From Furcasterigmium furcatum (taxonomy: Eukaryota; Ascomycota; Sordariomycetes; Glomerellales; Plectosphaerellaceae), in the NCBI GenBank assembly GCA_001599815.1, contig BCIA01000004.1:994862-1058861 (forward strand): a stretch of DNA of 64,000 nt, read 5' to 3'. Numbering within the stretch: position 1 is the stretch's first letter; every line of letters begins with the position of its first letter. The translations under genes were made by a program, and so were the position numbers. The notes under the pieces were generated by a model. The model saw only the letters and a list, made by a program, of their open reading frames with translations. It made no database searches and was not told where the DNA came from. Of this stretch, positions 1 to 11,977 are shown piece by piece.

Positions 1-724
1 GGAGTCTTTGGACGAGGGTGGATGAAGATGATGAGGCCATCTCGACCTTCTCATTCATCCAGTCTCTGATCCACCCCTGAGTCTTATACGCCTACCAGCT
101 TAGGGCGCGGGGGACGGTTGGCTAGCGCCGCCAAGTCCGTGGAGCAACGGACGGTCGGAACCGAAGGAATAATTACTCGGAAAGCCGGGATTATGTCATC
201 CATCGTCTCACCGATTCAGGGGCAGACGTCCACTCTGACGTTGGACGTCTGCAAGAAGTTCCATGATGACAACCCCAAAGCAACATCCAAGACCACATGA
301 CGAACTAGGCATGCAGTCAGCGATTCCTACCCGGAAAACGCCGCGCTTCCCGGGCAGATGAAGACTACCCCTGGCTGGAGGAATGGGAGGCCTTGCGAAC
401 CTGCCCGCAGCACACGGATCTCGAAGTCGGCCTTCGCTGACCAAACTTCGACCCCCGAGGCATTTTCACTTTTGGATACGCATGCGAGCAACTTCTACCG
501 GACGAAATCATTCTTATTGGTCTCATCATACGTGGTCATCTCCCATGTCCGCAAGCCCCTGCCTGCGGAATATGCGTACCGTTGCCCAAACAGACGTGGC
601 TCATCGCATACCATATCCGTCCGATGCTCATACAAAGAAAGCCCAACGTCCCAACATAGATAGGAAAAAGGCTAGCTATCGGCCCGAGGCCGAGATGATG
701 GCACAATAGCCCACATCTGGGCGC
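1..724. other. intergenic, left edge
   Basis: No ORF in this stretch has a recognisable domain, signal peptide or plausible splice pattern. The open frames around 358-709 overlap each other in different frames and look like chance. It probably holds the 3' flank of the leftward GH17 gene. Confidence 0.6.
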
Positions 725-2033
725 TTAGTAGGCCGAGTCGAGGGCGTCGATGCCCCAGTACTGCTCAGCGAAGAAGGTGTTCGACTCGGAGGGCTTCCAG
801 GGGTCGTTGAAAGCCGAGAAGAGAATGAGGTCCTGGGGTTCCTGCGAAAAGGCGGCCTTGATCGAGTCGATGGCATCGTGCTGCGCGTTGCGGCCGGGAT
901 GGGCAACGCGGTTGTTGGCGCCCTGCCAGGGCCAGCCGGTCTCGGTCACGACGATGCGCTTGGACGGGTCGGAGAGCTTGGCCCTGACGGCTTCGACCAT
1001 GTTGACGACAAAGTCGCCGGCGCCAGATGCTTCGACGTTACCATCGAAGAAGGGATGGATGTTCATGGCACAGTAGTCGGACTCGTTGCACAGTTCGATG
1101 TTGCTGAGGACGGCGACGAAAGTGTCGACGTTGACGACGGGGCCCTGGTATCCGGCACCACGGAGGAGCGACTTGGCCTTGTTCATGGCGCCGAGAACCT
1201 TCTGGGAAGTGGCCTGACCGTTGTTGACCAGCTCATTTCCGACGCTGATTGTGTCGATGACGTCCCAGTCATTGTTGACGCTATCGACAATGTGCTGGAC
1301 CTGCTGCTCGATGCCCTCGAGCTCGAAGAGGCCGAGGAAGAGCTTGAGACCGTTCTTCTTGGCGACGGGGTGGACCTTGGAGACTTGGTCGCAGTCGGTG
1401 CCGTAGATGCGGACAAGAGAGTACTTGTTCATGAAGGTGGCGAAGTCGTCCTCGATCATGGCCTGGGTCTTGCACTGTCCACCAGCGCTGTAGGGGGCGT
1501 AGGCAATACCAGGGAGCATGCGGGAGCCAGAGCCGGAAACGGGACCAGTCGAGTTGGTCAAGGAGGTGTCAGTGATGCTGGTGTTGGCAGCGGCAGCCAG
1601 ACCCTCGATGGCCGGGTTGGCGGCTTCATCAGTAGGGCTTTGGGGAGAAGCAGGCTGGGCCACAACCTCAGGGTCAGGATCGACGGGAGCCTCAGTGGCA
1701 GCAGGAACGACCTGGACGACCTCAGTGGCGCTGCGGATGGGGTCGCCGTATTTGTCGACATAGACAATGAACTGAGAGCGCTGGGTAGGCTCGGTGGCGG
1801 CAGGGTCAATAACAGTGAGCATGGGCTCAGCGCGAGCCTCGATGTTTCGCTGGTCGGTGTAGCCTTGAGGGTGTAAGTATTCATTGGGCGTCAGGAACTC
1901 GCCGAACTCCCGCGTAATGAACTGGATTCTTCGAGGCACGTTCAGGGGAGAGCGTACCAGTGGGGGTGGCCGCGCCAGGGGCGGCAAGGCCGAGGAGGGC
2001 GACAGCCGCAACAGGGAGATTGACGGTCTTCAT
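725..2033 (-). CDS. GH17 cell-wall beta-1,3-glucanase/transglycosylase (SCW4/SCW10/MP65 type)
   Basis: Two exons (2033-1958 and 1863-725) encode 404 residues. The 94-nt intron (donor GTACGC, branch CTTAC, acceptor CTCAAG) joins the signal peptide MKTVNLPVAAVALLGLAAPG directly to the long frame in phase. After the signal peptide comes a roughly 120-residue Pro/Ala/Thr/Ser-rich linker, then the GH17 barrel. The barrel has the acid/base motif VGNELVNNG (E236) and the nucleophile motif VTETGWPWQG (E333), 97 residues apart as usual for the family. Family members are secreted and act on beta-1,3-glucan in the wall, cutting and probably re-joining chains. I see no GPI-attachment tail; the protein ends at DALDSAY. 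It lies upstream of two other leftward surface genes, LCB1 and FKS1. The GH17 assignment is secure; the exact paralogue (SCW4, SCW10 or SCW11) is inferred. Confidence 0.93.
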
Positions 2034-3572
2034 CGTGAAGGACAGACGATGGTCGGCTTGTGAGTTGATCAAAGGAGTGGCTGCGCTTGGATTGGCTAGG
2101 CGAGGTGAGAAGTCGGCTGCGAGTGTCTGCGGCGAGGCTGTCTGAAAAGGGGCCGTCGGCTCACGATATCAAGCAGCAAAAGGCCAACCTGAACTGCAGT
2201 GTGAGGTGCGGTAAGGAGTGTAACGAAAGAGAACTCGCGGTAAGGAACGACTTGGGTACGAAAAGGTCAGAAAAAGAGGCCTGACTTGGACGAATCCGAA
2301 AAAAAGTGAAGGGGAAAAGACAGAATCCGGTGATGGTGGTGTTGGATGCGGGGGAGGGCGAGGAAAATGAAGAGAAGGCGTCGGCGCTGGAATGTTCAAC
2401 ACCAACACGGAGCCGGGACCGGTGTAAACAGCGGGAAGGCGCGGCAGAGGTGCCGGAAGGCACGCGTCTCAGGGCAAATGCGGCTCCTCCTTCTCCCCCA
2501 GGGCAACGGCGCACCTGGGGGAAGGAAGGAGCAATGCCCAGATCCATGGTGATGGTGGCTGGAATGCGGCAGTCGCTGGAATGCAATTCACAGCTAAGCC
2601 ACACCCGAAACCGTGTAATCAGGGGCTATCAATTCTCCCCCTTTTCGTCATCAAACGCCAGGGAGAACAACTCACTCTGGGTGGTGATGATCCCTTTCCC
2701 GGCTCCCTTGCCCCGTGGTATTGGCCCTGCGCGCCACGTGTGCTATTAACTCCTCGCCAAATGACCATTCACCTGTTGCAGATCAGCCCAGAAGGACAGC
2801 ACATCCAGCAGCAGGAAACCCTGAGGTTCTGTTGTGCTCCTTGAGTTAGCATGCGGATGAGATGACGATTGACCTCCGGAATACCTGACCGCAGCCAAGG
2901 AAGATCCATCCATACACAAGCAATGGACGAACTTACCCTCGCTTCATGTAACCTCTGAAAAATGCCCAGTAATTGCAACAAGAGGAAGCCTCTCAGAGCT
3001 CTGAGGTTGTGTTCTGGTCGCGATTTGGGACATCCCTATTCTGACCACCGCAAGCCAGACGGACTCGCTGCCTTTATATGTTCCCATTTATTGATCACCC
3101 CAACTCGAGCAGCTCATCTTGGTTCAGCTGCACCATCAGGCCTTGAATCATCCTCAAACACCGAGCTCTGCCCAGAGCCCCCGAGCAGCTCCCTCAGCAC
3201 CCTCCCAGCCTCCTGGTGGCATTTTGTGGTGCGCCAGCAGCCTCAGCCGGGTCCTGGGCCCCCTCAAAAGGTGTTCATGAGACCTGTACAGAACCCTGAA
3301 GACAATTCGAGGCCGGAGAGGACGTCACAAGTCCCCTCTTTCCGTCACCTCATTGAGCCTTGGCCGAATCCATCAGCATCATATACTACGCAGCTGTGTC
3401 TTGGACCCTACTACCAACAGGAGCTGAGAAAAAGAGTTCGTCATTAAGATTAATAGATGTATACCAGAGCCTCCGAGGCCCTTCCATACCACATCATGCA
3501 AGCCCATGCAAGCCCAAGTAATACACGCCTCTTCGGGACGGCTGCCGTCTACCCGCAGAAGCCCAGGCCGCT
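2034..3572. other. intergenic between GH17 gene and LCB1
   Basis: This 1.5-kb stretch holds the promoter and 5' leader of the GH17 gene and the 3' flank of LCB1. Open frames on either strand (for example 2962-3447) have no recognisable domain and no supporting splice sites. I see no RNA gene or repeat. Confidence 0.6.
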
Positions 3573-5239
3573 TCACGCGCCCCTCGCGCTCGACTTGCGC
3601 GTCATCACCTTCGTGATCGCGTGCCGGATCGTCGTGCCCGCCTTCTCGATGTCCTTCTTCGACAGGCCCGACGTCACGCACACCTTGAGCGCCGAGTTGG
3701 GCTGCCAACCGCCGTCGCCGAACGTCTCGATGAGCGGGCTCGTCTTGAACTTGGTGATGAGAACGCCGTTGGCGAGGGACTGCCGTCGTGGTTAGCACTA
3801 ACTCCCACGTGAAAGGAGAGTGGGAATCTTCTTCCGGGGCACTCACCTCGTCCACGCACTCCTGCAGCAGCCGCTCCTGTTCGGCCACTGACAGGCTCCG
3901 CGCCTTGATCACCTCGGGCTTCAGCGCGAGCAGCATGATGGGGTTCTCCGGCACGCTGGTGCACGTCACCCAGTCGCTGCGGGGGTCGAGCTGCGCGCGC
4001 ATCGCGCGGATGTTGTCGCGGCACGACGTCAGGATGTCCGGGTTCGACTGCAGCATGCTCAGCGTCTCGCTCGCCGTCACCGCCAGCATGGCCGGCAGCG
4101 CCGCCGAGAAGGTGTACGATGCGGCGGAGATGCGCTGGTGGCGCGTCACGTCGATGGTGCCCGCGCAGAAACCGCCGCCGGCGCACAGCGGGCCCGCGAG
4201 CGACCCGACGATCATGTCCACCTGCGTCGGGTCCACGTTCTGCGCCTCGGTGAGTCCGCGGCCCGTCCGGCCCAGGACGCCAAATGACCACGTCTCGTCG
4301 AGGATGATGCGGAACTTGTACTTCTCCTTGAGCTCGACGAGCTTGGGAAGGTCGATGCTGTCGCCCGTCGTCTCGAAGAGGCCCTCCGCCACGATGAAGC
4401 GCCGCGTCAGCTTCTTGCCCGCCTGCTCCTTGACCACCTTGGCCATGACGCGCTCGAGGTCCTCCATGTCGCCGTGCTCATACCACCGGATGCTACTGCG
4501 GGAGATGTGCAGGCCCCTGCGGATCGAGTAGTTGACGGCGCGATCCGCGACGATGACGTCGCCGCGCTTGCAGAAGGACGGGATGACGCTGGAGATGGTG
4601 GAAAAGGCCTGCGCGTAGACGATGCAGCTCTCGGTGCCGAGGTAGGCCGCAATGTCCGCCTCGGTCTTCATGTGCACGTCCTGGGTGCCGTAGAACTGGG
4701 GCGGGCCGCAGGGGCCGACGCCGTAGCTTCGCAGGGTCTGGATGGCCTTTTCTTTGATCTGCTCGTTGGCGTTGAAGTTGTAGAAGTTGTACGATGCGAG
4801 GTTGGTCACTGTCCGTCCGTTGCCGAGCTTCGACTTGGGTCCAGAGGGTCTGCATCCCCGGCAGTTAGCACTTGTCCCGGGTACCTGCTCAAGAATACCC
4901 AACTCACCCGATGATGACTGACAGCTTCTCCGCCTCGAGCTCCTCAACTGCCGTTCGTGACCCAACCAGGGGCTCAGGCGTCCACTCGTCCACCAGCTCC
5001 TCAATTTCATCGGCGCGCAGCTTGACATAGTTCTGCTTGCTGGTCGAGTACGACGGCGACAGGAGGTATCGGATGAAGAAGATGACAAGCACCAGCTCGA
5101 GGGCGGATCGAATGGGATCGTTTTGATAGCTGGACTGGACGTATCGCACGAGTACCGCGGACCCGGGGACTCGTTGGAAAGCTGTCGTGGCATGGTTGCC
5201 CCATGACGACACCAGGGCTCGTGCTTCGTCGAATTCCAT
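3573..5239 (-). CDS. LCB1: serine palmitoyltransferase subunit 1
   Basis: Three exons (5239-4908, 4849-3847, 3779-3573) give 513 residues. Introns of 58 and 67 nt have GTGAGT donors, and the second has branch GCTAAC. With LCB2, this ER subunit condenses serine with palmitoyl-CoA, the first step of sphingolipid synthesis. The sequence shows one N-terminal membrane segment (LELVLVIFFIRYLL, about residues 45-60), then an AOS-type PLP fold. The family motif YGVGPCGPPQFYGTQDVH carries the Cys equivalent to human SPTLC1 C133, and DETWSFGVLGRTGRG is also present. The segment GSLAGPLCAGGGFCAG has no PLP-binding Lys, as expected because LCB2 supplies it. The third exon completes the C-terminus (ITKFKTSPLIE... 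to a TGA at 3573). Start chosen at the first ATG before the membrane segment. Confidence 0.96.
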
Positions 5240-5839
5240 TTTCGGCGTCTTGAATTGTGCCCTGAGAGCTATACAGATGCAGTTTGGATGGGCAGTCAAG
5301 GCAGTCGCTTCTGCTGGAAATGTGATGTGTCGAGGATGAATGGAGCACACGACGTCGATTTTCTGCCGCCGGAGGTTTCGGGACTTGCGAAACGCGCCGC
5401 GTCCGACGTCACCCTTAATTTTCAGATAGCACCTCGGCTTAGTCATCCACCCCTTTTGAAATTACAGCATGTGAGAGCCCCTATTCTTTGCCAAGCAGGC
5501 AGACACTTCGGCTCCATCACTTCAGCTCAGGGCAAATGTGGTCAGCAAATTCCCCTCCATTCTGAGTGGGTTACTATATGCAGGTCTAACAGCAATGGAA
5601 AATCAATACCAGCCGGCTTATCCTCTGCGGAGAAGACGAAAAAGTCGATGAACAATCCCGACCTAAATACACTGAAGCAGAAGCGCGCATGAACAATAAC
5701 ACCACCTTCCTTTCGTCTCGTCGACCAATGGTGAGGTCGGCCGGAATACTAACCAGAATGTCATCCGAACATCTGATCCTCCGTTTGCTCCCAGAATCTA
5801 TGATACACCTCCGATCAACCTCATTAACAAGTCCCCTAT
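5240..5839. other. intergenic between LCB1 and FKS1
   Basis: This 600-bp stretch holds the LCB1 promoter and 5' leader and the 3' flank of FKS1. The LCB1 frame stays open upstream to about 5446, but no in-frame ATG there improves the N-terminus. No other feature seen. Confidence 0.55.
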
Positions 5840-8800
5840 TTAGAAGAGGCGAACCCTGCCTGTGTCGCGCGCTTCGATGCCCTCCGTGCCCGTGCCCGTC
5901 CAGATGCCACTGTAGTCCGGGGCCTTGATGCCGGTTTCTGTGGTGTTCAGCGTGTTGTCATTGAGCAGGCCGGTGGGCTGCGCCAGCTTGAACAGACCAG
6001 TGCCGGTGAGGTCATTGTATAAGCTTTTAGGGAAGAGGTCATAGTCTCCGACAACGACGGGACCTGCAATCAGGCCGACAAAGACGATAAGGAGCGTGAA
6101 GTAGAGCACCGCGTAACGGACCACACGTCTCCGCCTCAGCTTGGACTGCTTCATCGAGTAGATGGGGGGGCGGATTTGGCGGCTGAGGCGCACGTGTTAG
6201 CAGGGGTCAGCGCAGGGCCGGGATGGGGACACATACCTAGGACGAAGCCAGAACAGCATCATCGAGTGAAGCATGTCGATCTTGGGAATGATGATGATCG
6301 GGAACATGAAGAAGAGCAAAACGTGTCCGAGCACGAAGTCGGCGGCGAACATGCTAAGTTCCGTGATCTTGCAGAGGAACTCACGAGCGGGCTGCGTGAC
6401 TGTGCCCCAGCCCAGAGAGTACCACTTTCCGGTCCAGAAGGCAATGTTGGCCTCGTCCGTCTTGATCTCGCGAGTCAGAGCGAGCGAGATGATGAGCTTG
6501 AAGATGAATCGCTGGATGGCAACAACAGCAATCATGCCGCAGAGCGTCTTGCTGAAGCTGAACCCTTCAAGCACGAACATCGCCAAGAAGAAGACAAGCA
6601 GCATGATGACCGCGATCGCGTGCGCGATGGCGGCGAGAACGCTACCGAACTTCTTGCAGCACATGCTAAGAAGCGGGCCCATGAAACAAGCCATGAAAAA
6701 GAAGACCATGAGGGCGCCGGCATTGATGGCGACTGGGGCGAGAGCCACGATGCCGAGACGAAGTAACACGTTGCTGGGGTTGGGCGCGGGGCTGGCGTCC
6801 GGGTTATTGATATCGCTAACACCAGTCTGCGCATTGATGAACAGGAAGGGAATGGCCGTCATGCCAACCAGCAGCAGAGGCATCAGGATCTCGCCCGCGA
6901 ACAGATTGGTAATCGCAGCCCTGGGCACGTCACCGGACAGCTTGCTCGAAGGGTCACCCAAAGCCTTGCGCTTGTAGCCCGTGATTCGAGTTCTGGACAG
7001 GCGGCAGAAGGAAATCCAGGAGGATCCATGGCTGCGAGAGTTGCCTCGGGAAAGCCAGCGGAGGTAATCACGGTAGTCGATGAAGAAGTCGCTCCAGGCA
7101 AACTGATGAGGGTTGTACAGGAAGGGAGAGATGCACAAGGCCATCAGCGTGATCCAGAAGTACGTCAGAGCGGCTTGCCAGATGGTGGTGGTGGCGAAGA
7201 GGAGCATCATGAGCAGACGCGCACCGAAATAAATCGAAGGACCAGCGAAGCGAGAGTAGAGGAGACCGAAGGGAATGCGCGCCGTGGCGAAACCACGACC
7301 GGTTCCGATGTAGCGAGCACCTCCGAACGACAAATCTTGTTGTACCGAATTCGCGTAAATCTGGCAAACGAAGACCTCGAAGAAGGGCGAGAGCGAGAGG
7401 ATCTGCTTGGCGAGACGCTTGAGAGCGCGCCAGACACCACGCTCGAACACCTCCTGGGCAACCAGGGGAATGAACGACAGGAAGATGACGAAGATAATGG
7501 AGATGATGCTGCGGTAAACCCAGTCGTTGATAGCGTCCACATTTTGGCAGCCCGTCGGGAACAGAGCGTCGGTTACGGGGACTTGGCGGTTGTATTCGCA
7601 CTTCTGGACCTGGTTGCTCAGGGCGCCGAGGTTGAGCAGGCAGATCATGAACATCTGAATGGAAAGCATGATGAACATGTTGTTGATGTGGAAACCGGCG
7701 TGAGCGTAGTAGAAGGACAGGAAGCGATCGAGAGGAAGCTGGGTGCCGAGGTAGTAGTACTCGCGCGAGAGGAACTGCTCGCCCATACCAGTGCCGATCT
7801 TGGTGACGAAGTTGAGAATGGAGCCGAAACCCAAATCACGACCCTTGCCGCACTGGTAGTACTCGCAGTGCTTGATGCGCCCACCACGGAGGATAGCGTT
7901 CATGCCGGCGTAAATATCCTCGTTGAGATGCAGACCCTTTTGCGCCTTGGACACACCACCACGAGTGGTCATGAAAATACCGTTGAGGAAATCGGGGTGA
8001 CCGTAGTGAAGCTTGCCGCCAATCTGAGCCAGAGTACGAGCGAAGAGGGTACCGAACGTCTGCTCCTTTCCAGCGGCAACGTCACCGAGAATACCGATGT
8101 TCTCAGAGAAGATGTACTCGCGAGCACCGAGAATGGCGACCGGGGATTCGACCTCGTTCTTGACGCCTGGGGTGTAAGGGGAAACGTTGTCCGTCTTCAT
8201 CTCTTCGAACTCGGCAAGGACACCGCGGATTTTCAGGCATTCCTCGAGATAGTTGTCCTGGTTGGCGTCGATGAGCTGGATGTACTCGCCACGGTAGAAG
8301 ATGAGCGAATGATTCTGGTTGTCGGACTTTCCATCGCCGAGCACCGGGTTGCCAGACAGCTGCACGCGGAACTTGGGGCGCCTCATGCCGTTCTCCATCA
8401 CCTCCGAGTGACCGTCAATGAGGGCGGAGTACAGGCGAGGCTCATCGCCCTCGTTCAGAGGTGCCTCCTCGTCCAGGTAGGCAATCTGCAGGTCGGGATA
8501 GGCGCGCAGGAGGAACTCGGCGTTCTCCATCTCCTCCTTCTTGAACTTGGCAAAACGTTGCATGGAGACGATGAGCTTGAACTTGCGGCGGGCCATCCGC
8601 TCCAGCTCGCGCTCCAGTTTATCCGAGTTGCCGCCGAACATCTGGACAACCTCTGGGTTCTCGACGCGGTAAAGCAACTTGATGGCACGGCTGTAGTTCA
8701 TGAAGCCGGAAATGGTGCGGTAAAGAGTTTGGGAGCGCAGGGATGCCCAAATACGAGTACGCAGGGTGTATTCGGGAGCCGAGGACTTGAAGCCGATGCA

Positions 8801-11800
8801 GTAGAAGGGGAGGTCGTCGATCTTGCTCTTGGCGGCATCCTTCTCGGCCTTGACATCGAGCTCACCGTTGAACTGCGAAGTCTCGTCGGCCAGAATCTTG
8901 GTGTCCTTGACGAAGCAGTCCCACTCGTGAGGATGAAGCTGCTTGAGGTACTCGAGGAGGGTGACACGAGAGTAGGGGTCGTCCTCGCGGATGATCTCGC
9001 GGAGAGAGAGCAGGATCTTCTCGCTGTAGTGGGGAATCAAGACGGAGAAGGTGGGCATGTTGTCCACGGGAAGGGGCTCCGGAATCGGCGTCGACAGTGA
9101 CTGGGCGAAGAAGGAGAGGCGGCGCTCAGCCTCACTGTCCCGGGGGAAGAACTCGGTGTTGAAGGAGTGGTCCTCTTGAGACACAAAGAAGGTTGGAGCT
9201 CTCAGCGTTCGCTTCCCTTCCTGTTCGGAGGGGACCTGGTGGTACAGCAGCTTCTGGACGTGGTCGATGGCGAGCAAATGCTCACGGTACATGGAGATGA
9301 CAATCGCGTTCCAGACCTGGGAGATGAGGACCTTGGGTTTGTACTTAATTTCCATATCCGTGGTTGCCAGGACCTTGGAGTAGATGCGCTTCGGCAAGCG
9401 GGAAAAGATGTTTCTCCAGGGCGACAAGATCGATGAGCCGACATAGAACGACCGGGCGATGGAGAAAATCGTGTTGAAAATGACGTACCAGAGGTACGTA
9501 TCGAGGAAGAAGAAGATGACGTCCGTGAAGAACATGAGGCCGAGGAGGATCATGGGTTGCCGCTTGCAGAGGAGATCGCCGAGGATCTCGTCGCCCTGGC
9601 ACTCGAGGTTCATGATGGAGAGGTACCGGATAGGGTCACGGAACGACAGTGCCAGGTAATAGTACGAGAATCCCAGCTTGGCGCCGAAAATCGTCGCCCA
9701 AAGACCGAACGACATGAACATGGCGTTGTTCTTGAGGCGCGGCCAGCTGGCAGTGAATGTTTGGCTGGCCACATACCTCCGGGAGTTGCTGGTCAGGTAG
9801 CTGCCGAACAAGCCGCCGAGAGGCATGACGGCGAAGAAGAGGAACGTGATGATGCCAATGATGAACTGGACAACGCCGAGAATGAAAGCGATCTGGTTGT
9901 CCTCTTTGTACCCCATGGTGGCCCACGGGACGAAGCCGAGAATGTAGACGGCGGGGCCGACGTTGATGACGAAAACCAAGATGAGGAAGAGCAGGCGCTT
10001 CGTCAGATGCTGAGCGCCAGCCCACCTGCGAGGGACGTAGGCCCACTCGGCGAGGGTTGCCAGAATCTGGATGAGGGAGGCGAGAGCACCGCCGAGGGCA
10101 ACAACCGAGAAGTATTTGGAGGGCGGCGGCTGGTTGTTAACCTGCTGCTCGTACCTTGAGCCCTCAATCAGACTGGGCGAGTTGTAGGCCGTGTAGAACC
10201 AGAACATTGTCAAGTGGATGATCCAGATGCGGTTAAAGTTAGTAAGCAAATGGAACCACGAACGACTCTCTTTGTAGGTCTTGAAGAAACACTTCTTCCA
10301 GTTGATCTCGGAGAACTTGAGGTACCGTTCCGCCGGGGGGAGGTCGACCAGGCGCGTCTTATCGCCGAGGACGATACGCTCGATACCCTCAGGGTACCAG
10401 AAGAGCTGATTGCAGTCATCGTATCCAATGATGGAGCTGTGGTCGCGTTCACGGCGGACGTAGACACCATCGAGAATCTCGTAGCCCTGGTCGCGGCAGA
10501 ACTGGTAGAGGGGGGTGATGACGTTGTTGAGGAAGGTGAACTCCTCGATGGGCTCAACCATCTGCTGGCAGGCGGGAGAGTTGTAGAAGTCGTCGGCGCA
10601 CTTGAAGATGAAGCACAGACACTCGGGCATGAAGCGAACCTGGTTGGCCTCGCCCCAGCAGAGGAGGTAGAGTGCGATCTGGCGGACGCGGTCGTGCTGG
10701 GACATGCGGTTCATGCGGGTCTTCCACCTGAACTCGGCGGCGTCGAGGCTGTTATCGCTCTCGAGCTCGGCGAGCTGCTCGTCCTCAGTCTGTCCATCCT
10801 TCTTCTTGTTCTTCTTGGCCTTGCGACGGAAGCCCTTGCCCTTCATGTTGGCGAAGCCGACGGCATCGTCAAGGTCCAGGTGAGCGGCAAAGTACCACTT
10901 GCGGTAGTTGGCGTTGTCTCCGCCGATGTAGTCGGCATGCAGAGACAGCAGCGCCTGGTTGGGGGTCATGCGAGAAGCTCTCGAGTCGAGCAGAATCATC
11001 AGATGATCGTACATGTTCCGCATGCTGTCGCGCTGGAAACCGAACTTGGCCGTCAGGTCAAGGAAGATGTCCTCGATCTCCTCCTTGGACAGGGGGATCT
11101 GGGCGTCCGAGGTCCAGGCAGGGTAAGGCTCACGAGACCGCTGGCCAGCAGGCAAGACGTTACCATAGTCCATGCCGTAGTTGGGAGTGGAGGCCCCGGA
11201 GGACCGGTTCCCACCGTACGAGATCTGGGAGGAAGGAGGCCTGTAGCCGCCTCCGCCGACGGGTTCACCGTAGCTGTTGTAGCGCTCGTCACCGCGGCCG
11301 TAGTAGTCCATGTCGGTCGCGCGGGCCATGTCCGATCTCATGGTGAAGTCACTGAAAGTCTCGGAATCATCCTCGGAGCCTTGACGACGACCGCGCTGCT
11401 GCTGCTGGTCATAGCCCTGGTCGTATCCCTGGTCGTAATAGCCACCCTGTTGTTGATTGTAGTAATCGTCCTGGTACTGGTCGTTGCCGTCGTAGTATCC
11501 GCCATCTTGCTGGTACGGGTTGTTGGGATCGGCGTTGTAGTAGCCCCTGATGCAGTCAGCACGTTAAAAAAGTCCCGGGGAGTTTATCTGCAATGTTGTG
11601 GCAAAACTCACGACTCATCATAGTAGCCATCGTTGCCCTGCTGGCCCTGCTGGCCACCATAGCCGTTGTTGCCACGGTTGTCGTAGCCGTTGTTGGCGCC
11701 TTGGGCATCGTAGCCGTTGTTGTTGTGGTTGTTGTTGTTGTCGTAGTAGTACTGGTCGTTATCCTGGTAGTACTCATCGCCCTGCTGGCCCTGCTGGCCG

Positions 11801-11886
11801 CGCTGACCGCGCTGGCCGTAGCCATCATCGTACTGGTCGTGGCCTCCTCCTCCGCCACCACCACCACCTCCTGGGTATCCAGACAT
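5840..11886 (-). CDS. FKS1: 1,3-beta-glucan synthase catalytic subunit
   Basis: Three exons (11886-11612, 11546-6237, 6182-5840) give 1,975 residues. The introns (65 and 54 nt) keep frame; the second joins ...LRP to SRQIRPPIYS. The enzyme is a plasma-membrane GT48 that makes cell-wall beta-1,3-glucan from UDP-glucose. The N-terminus is low complexity (ten Gly in a row, then Gln/Gly, Asn and Tyr-rich repeats to about residue 150). The conserved FKS1 domain follows, then a first membrane cluster, a large cytosolic catalytic region (about residues 880-1450) and a second membrane cluster. The hot-spot-1 segment reads YLALSFRDP with Tyr722 where yeast Fks1 has Phe639. Hot spot 2 aligns to DWVYRSII, and the hot-spot-3 Trp (DTYLWYV) is retained. 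It is the longest gene in the window. Confidence 0.98.
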
Positions 11887-11902
11887 GTTGACGGGTTATT
11901 GA

Positions 11903-11977
11903 CTGAACGCAAGGTTAGTGCCAAGTCCACGGGCCCATCTTTGTCGCCCCTGAGGCATGTCGGGCTCGCAAACTCAC
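11903..11977 (-). other. probable 5'-UTR intron of FKS1
   Basis: On the minus strand a GTGAGT donor begins at 11977. A branch-like CTAAC and a TTCAG acceptor end at 11903, 16 nt before the FKS1 ATG. The 75-nt length and signals match the coding introns in this window. It lies wholly upstream of the start codon, so it can only be confirmed with transcript data. Confidence 0.55.

Noticed and set aside
878..1876. 332-codon plus-strand ORF opposite the GH17 gene
   Set aside because: Asp/Gly/Val-rich antisense shadow without motif or introns; the minus strand has the catalytic motifs and signal peptide.
7028..9100. 690-codon plus-strand ORF opposite FKS1
   Set aside because: It is antisense to the strongly conserved FKS1 coding exon. 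It has no domain, and long antisense frames are expected from the C-ending codon bias of the real gene.
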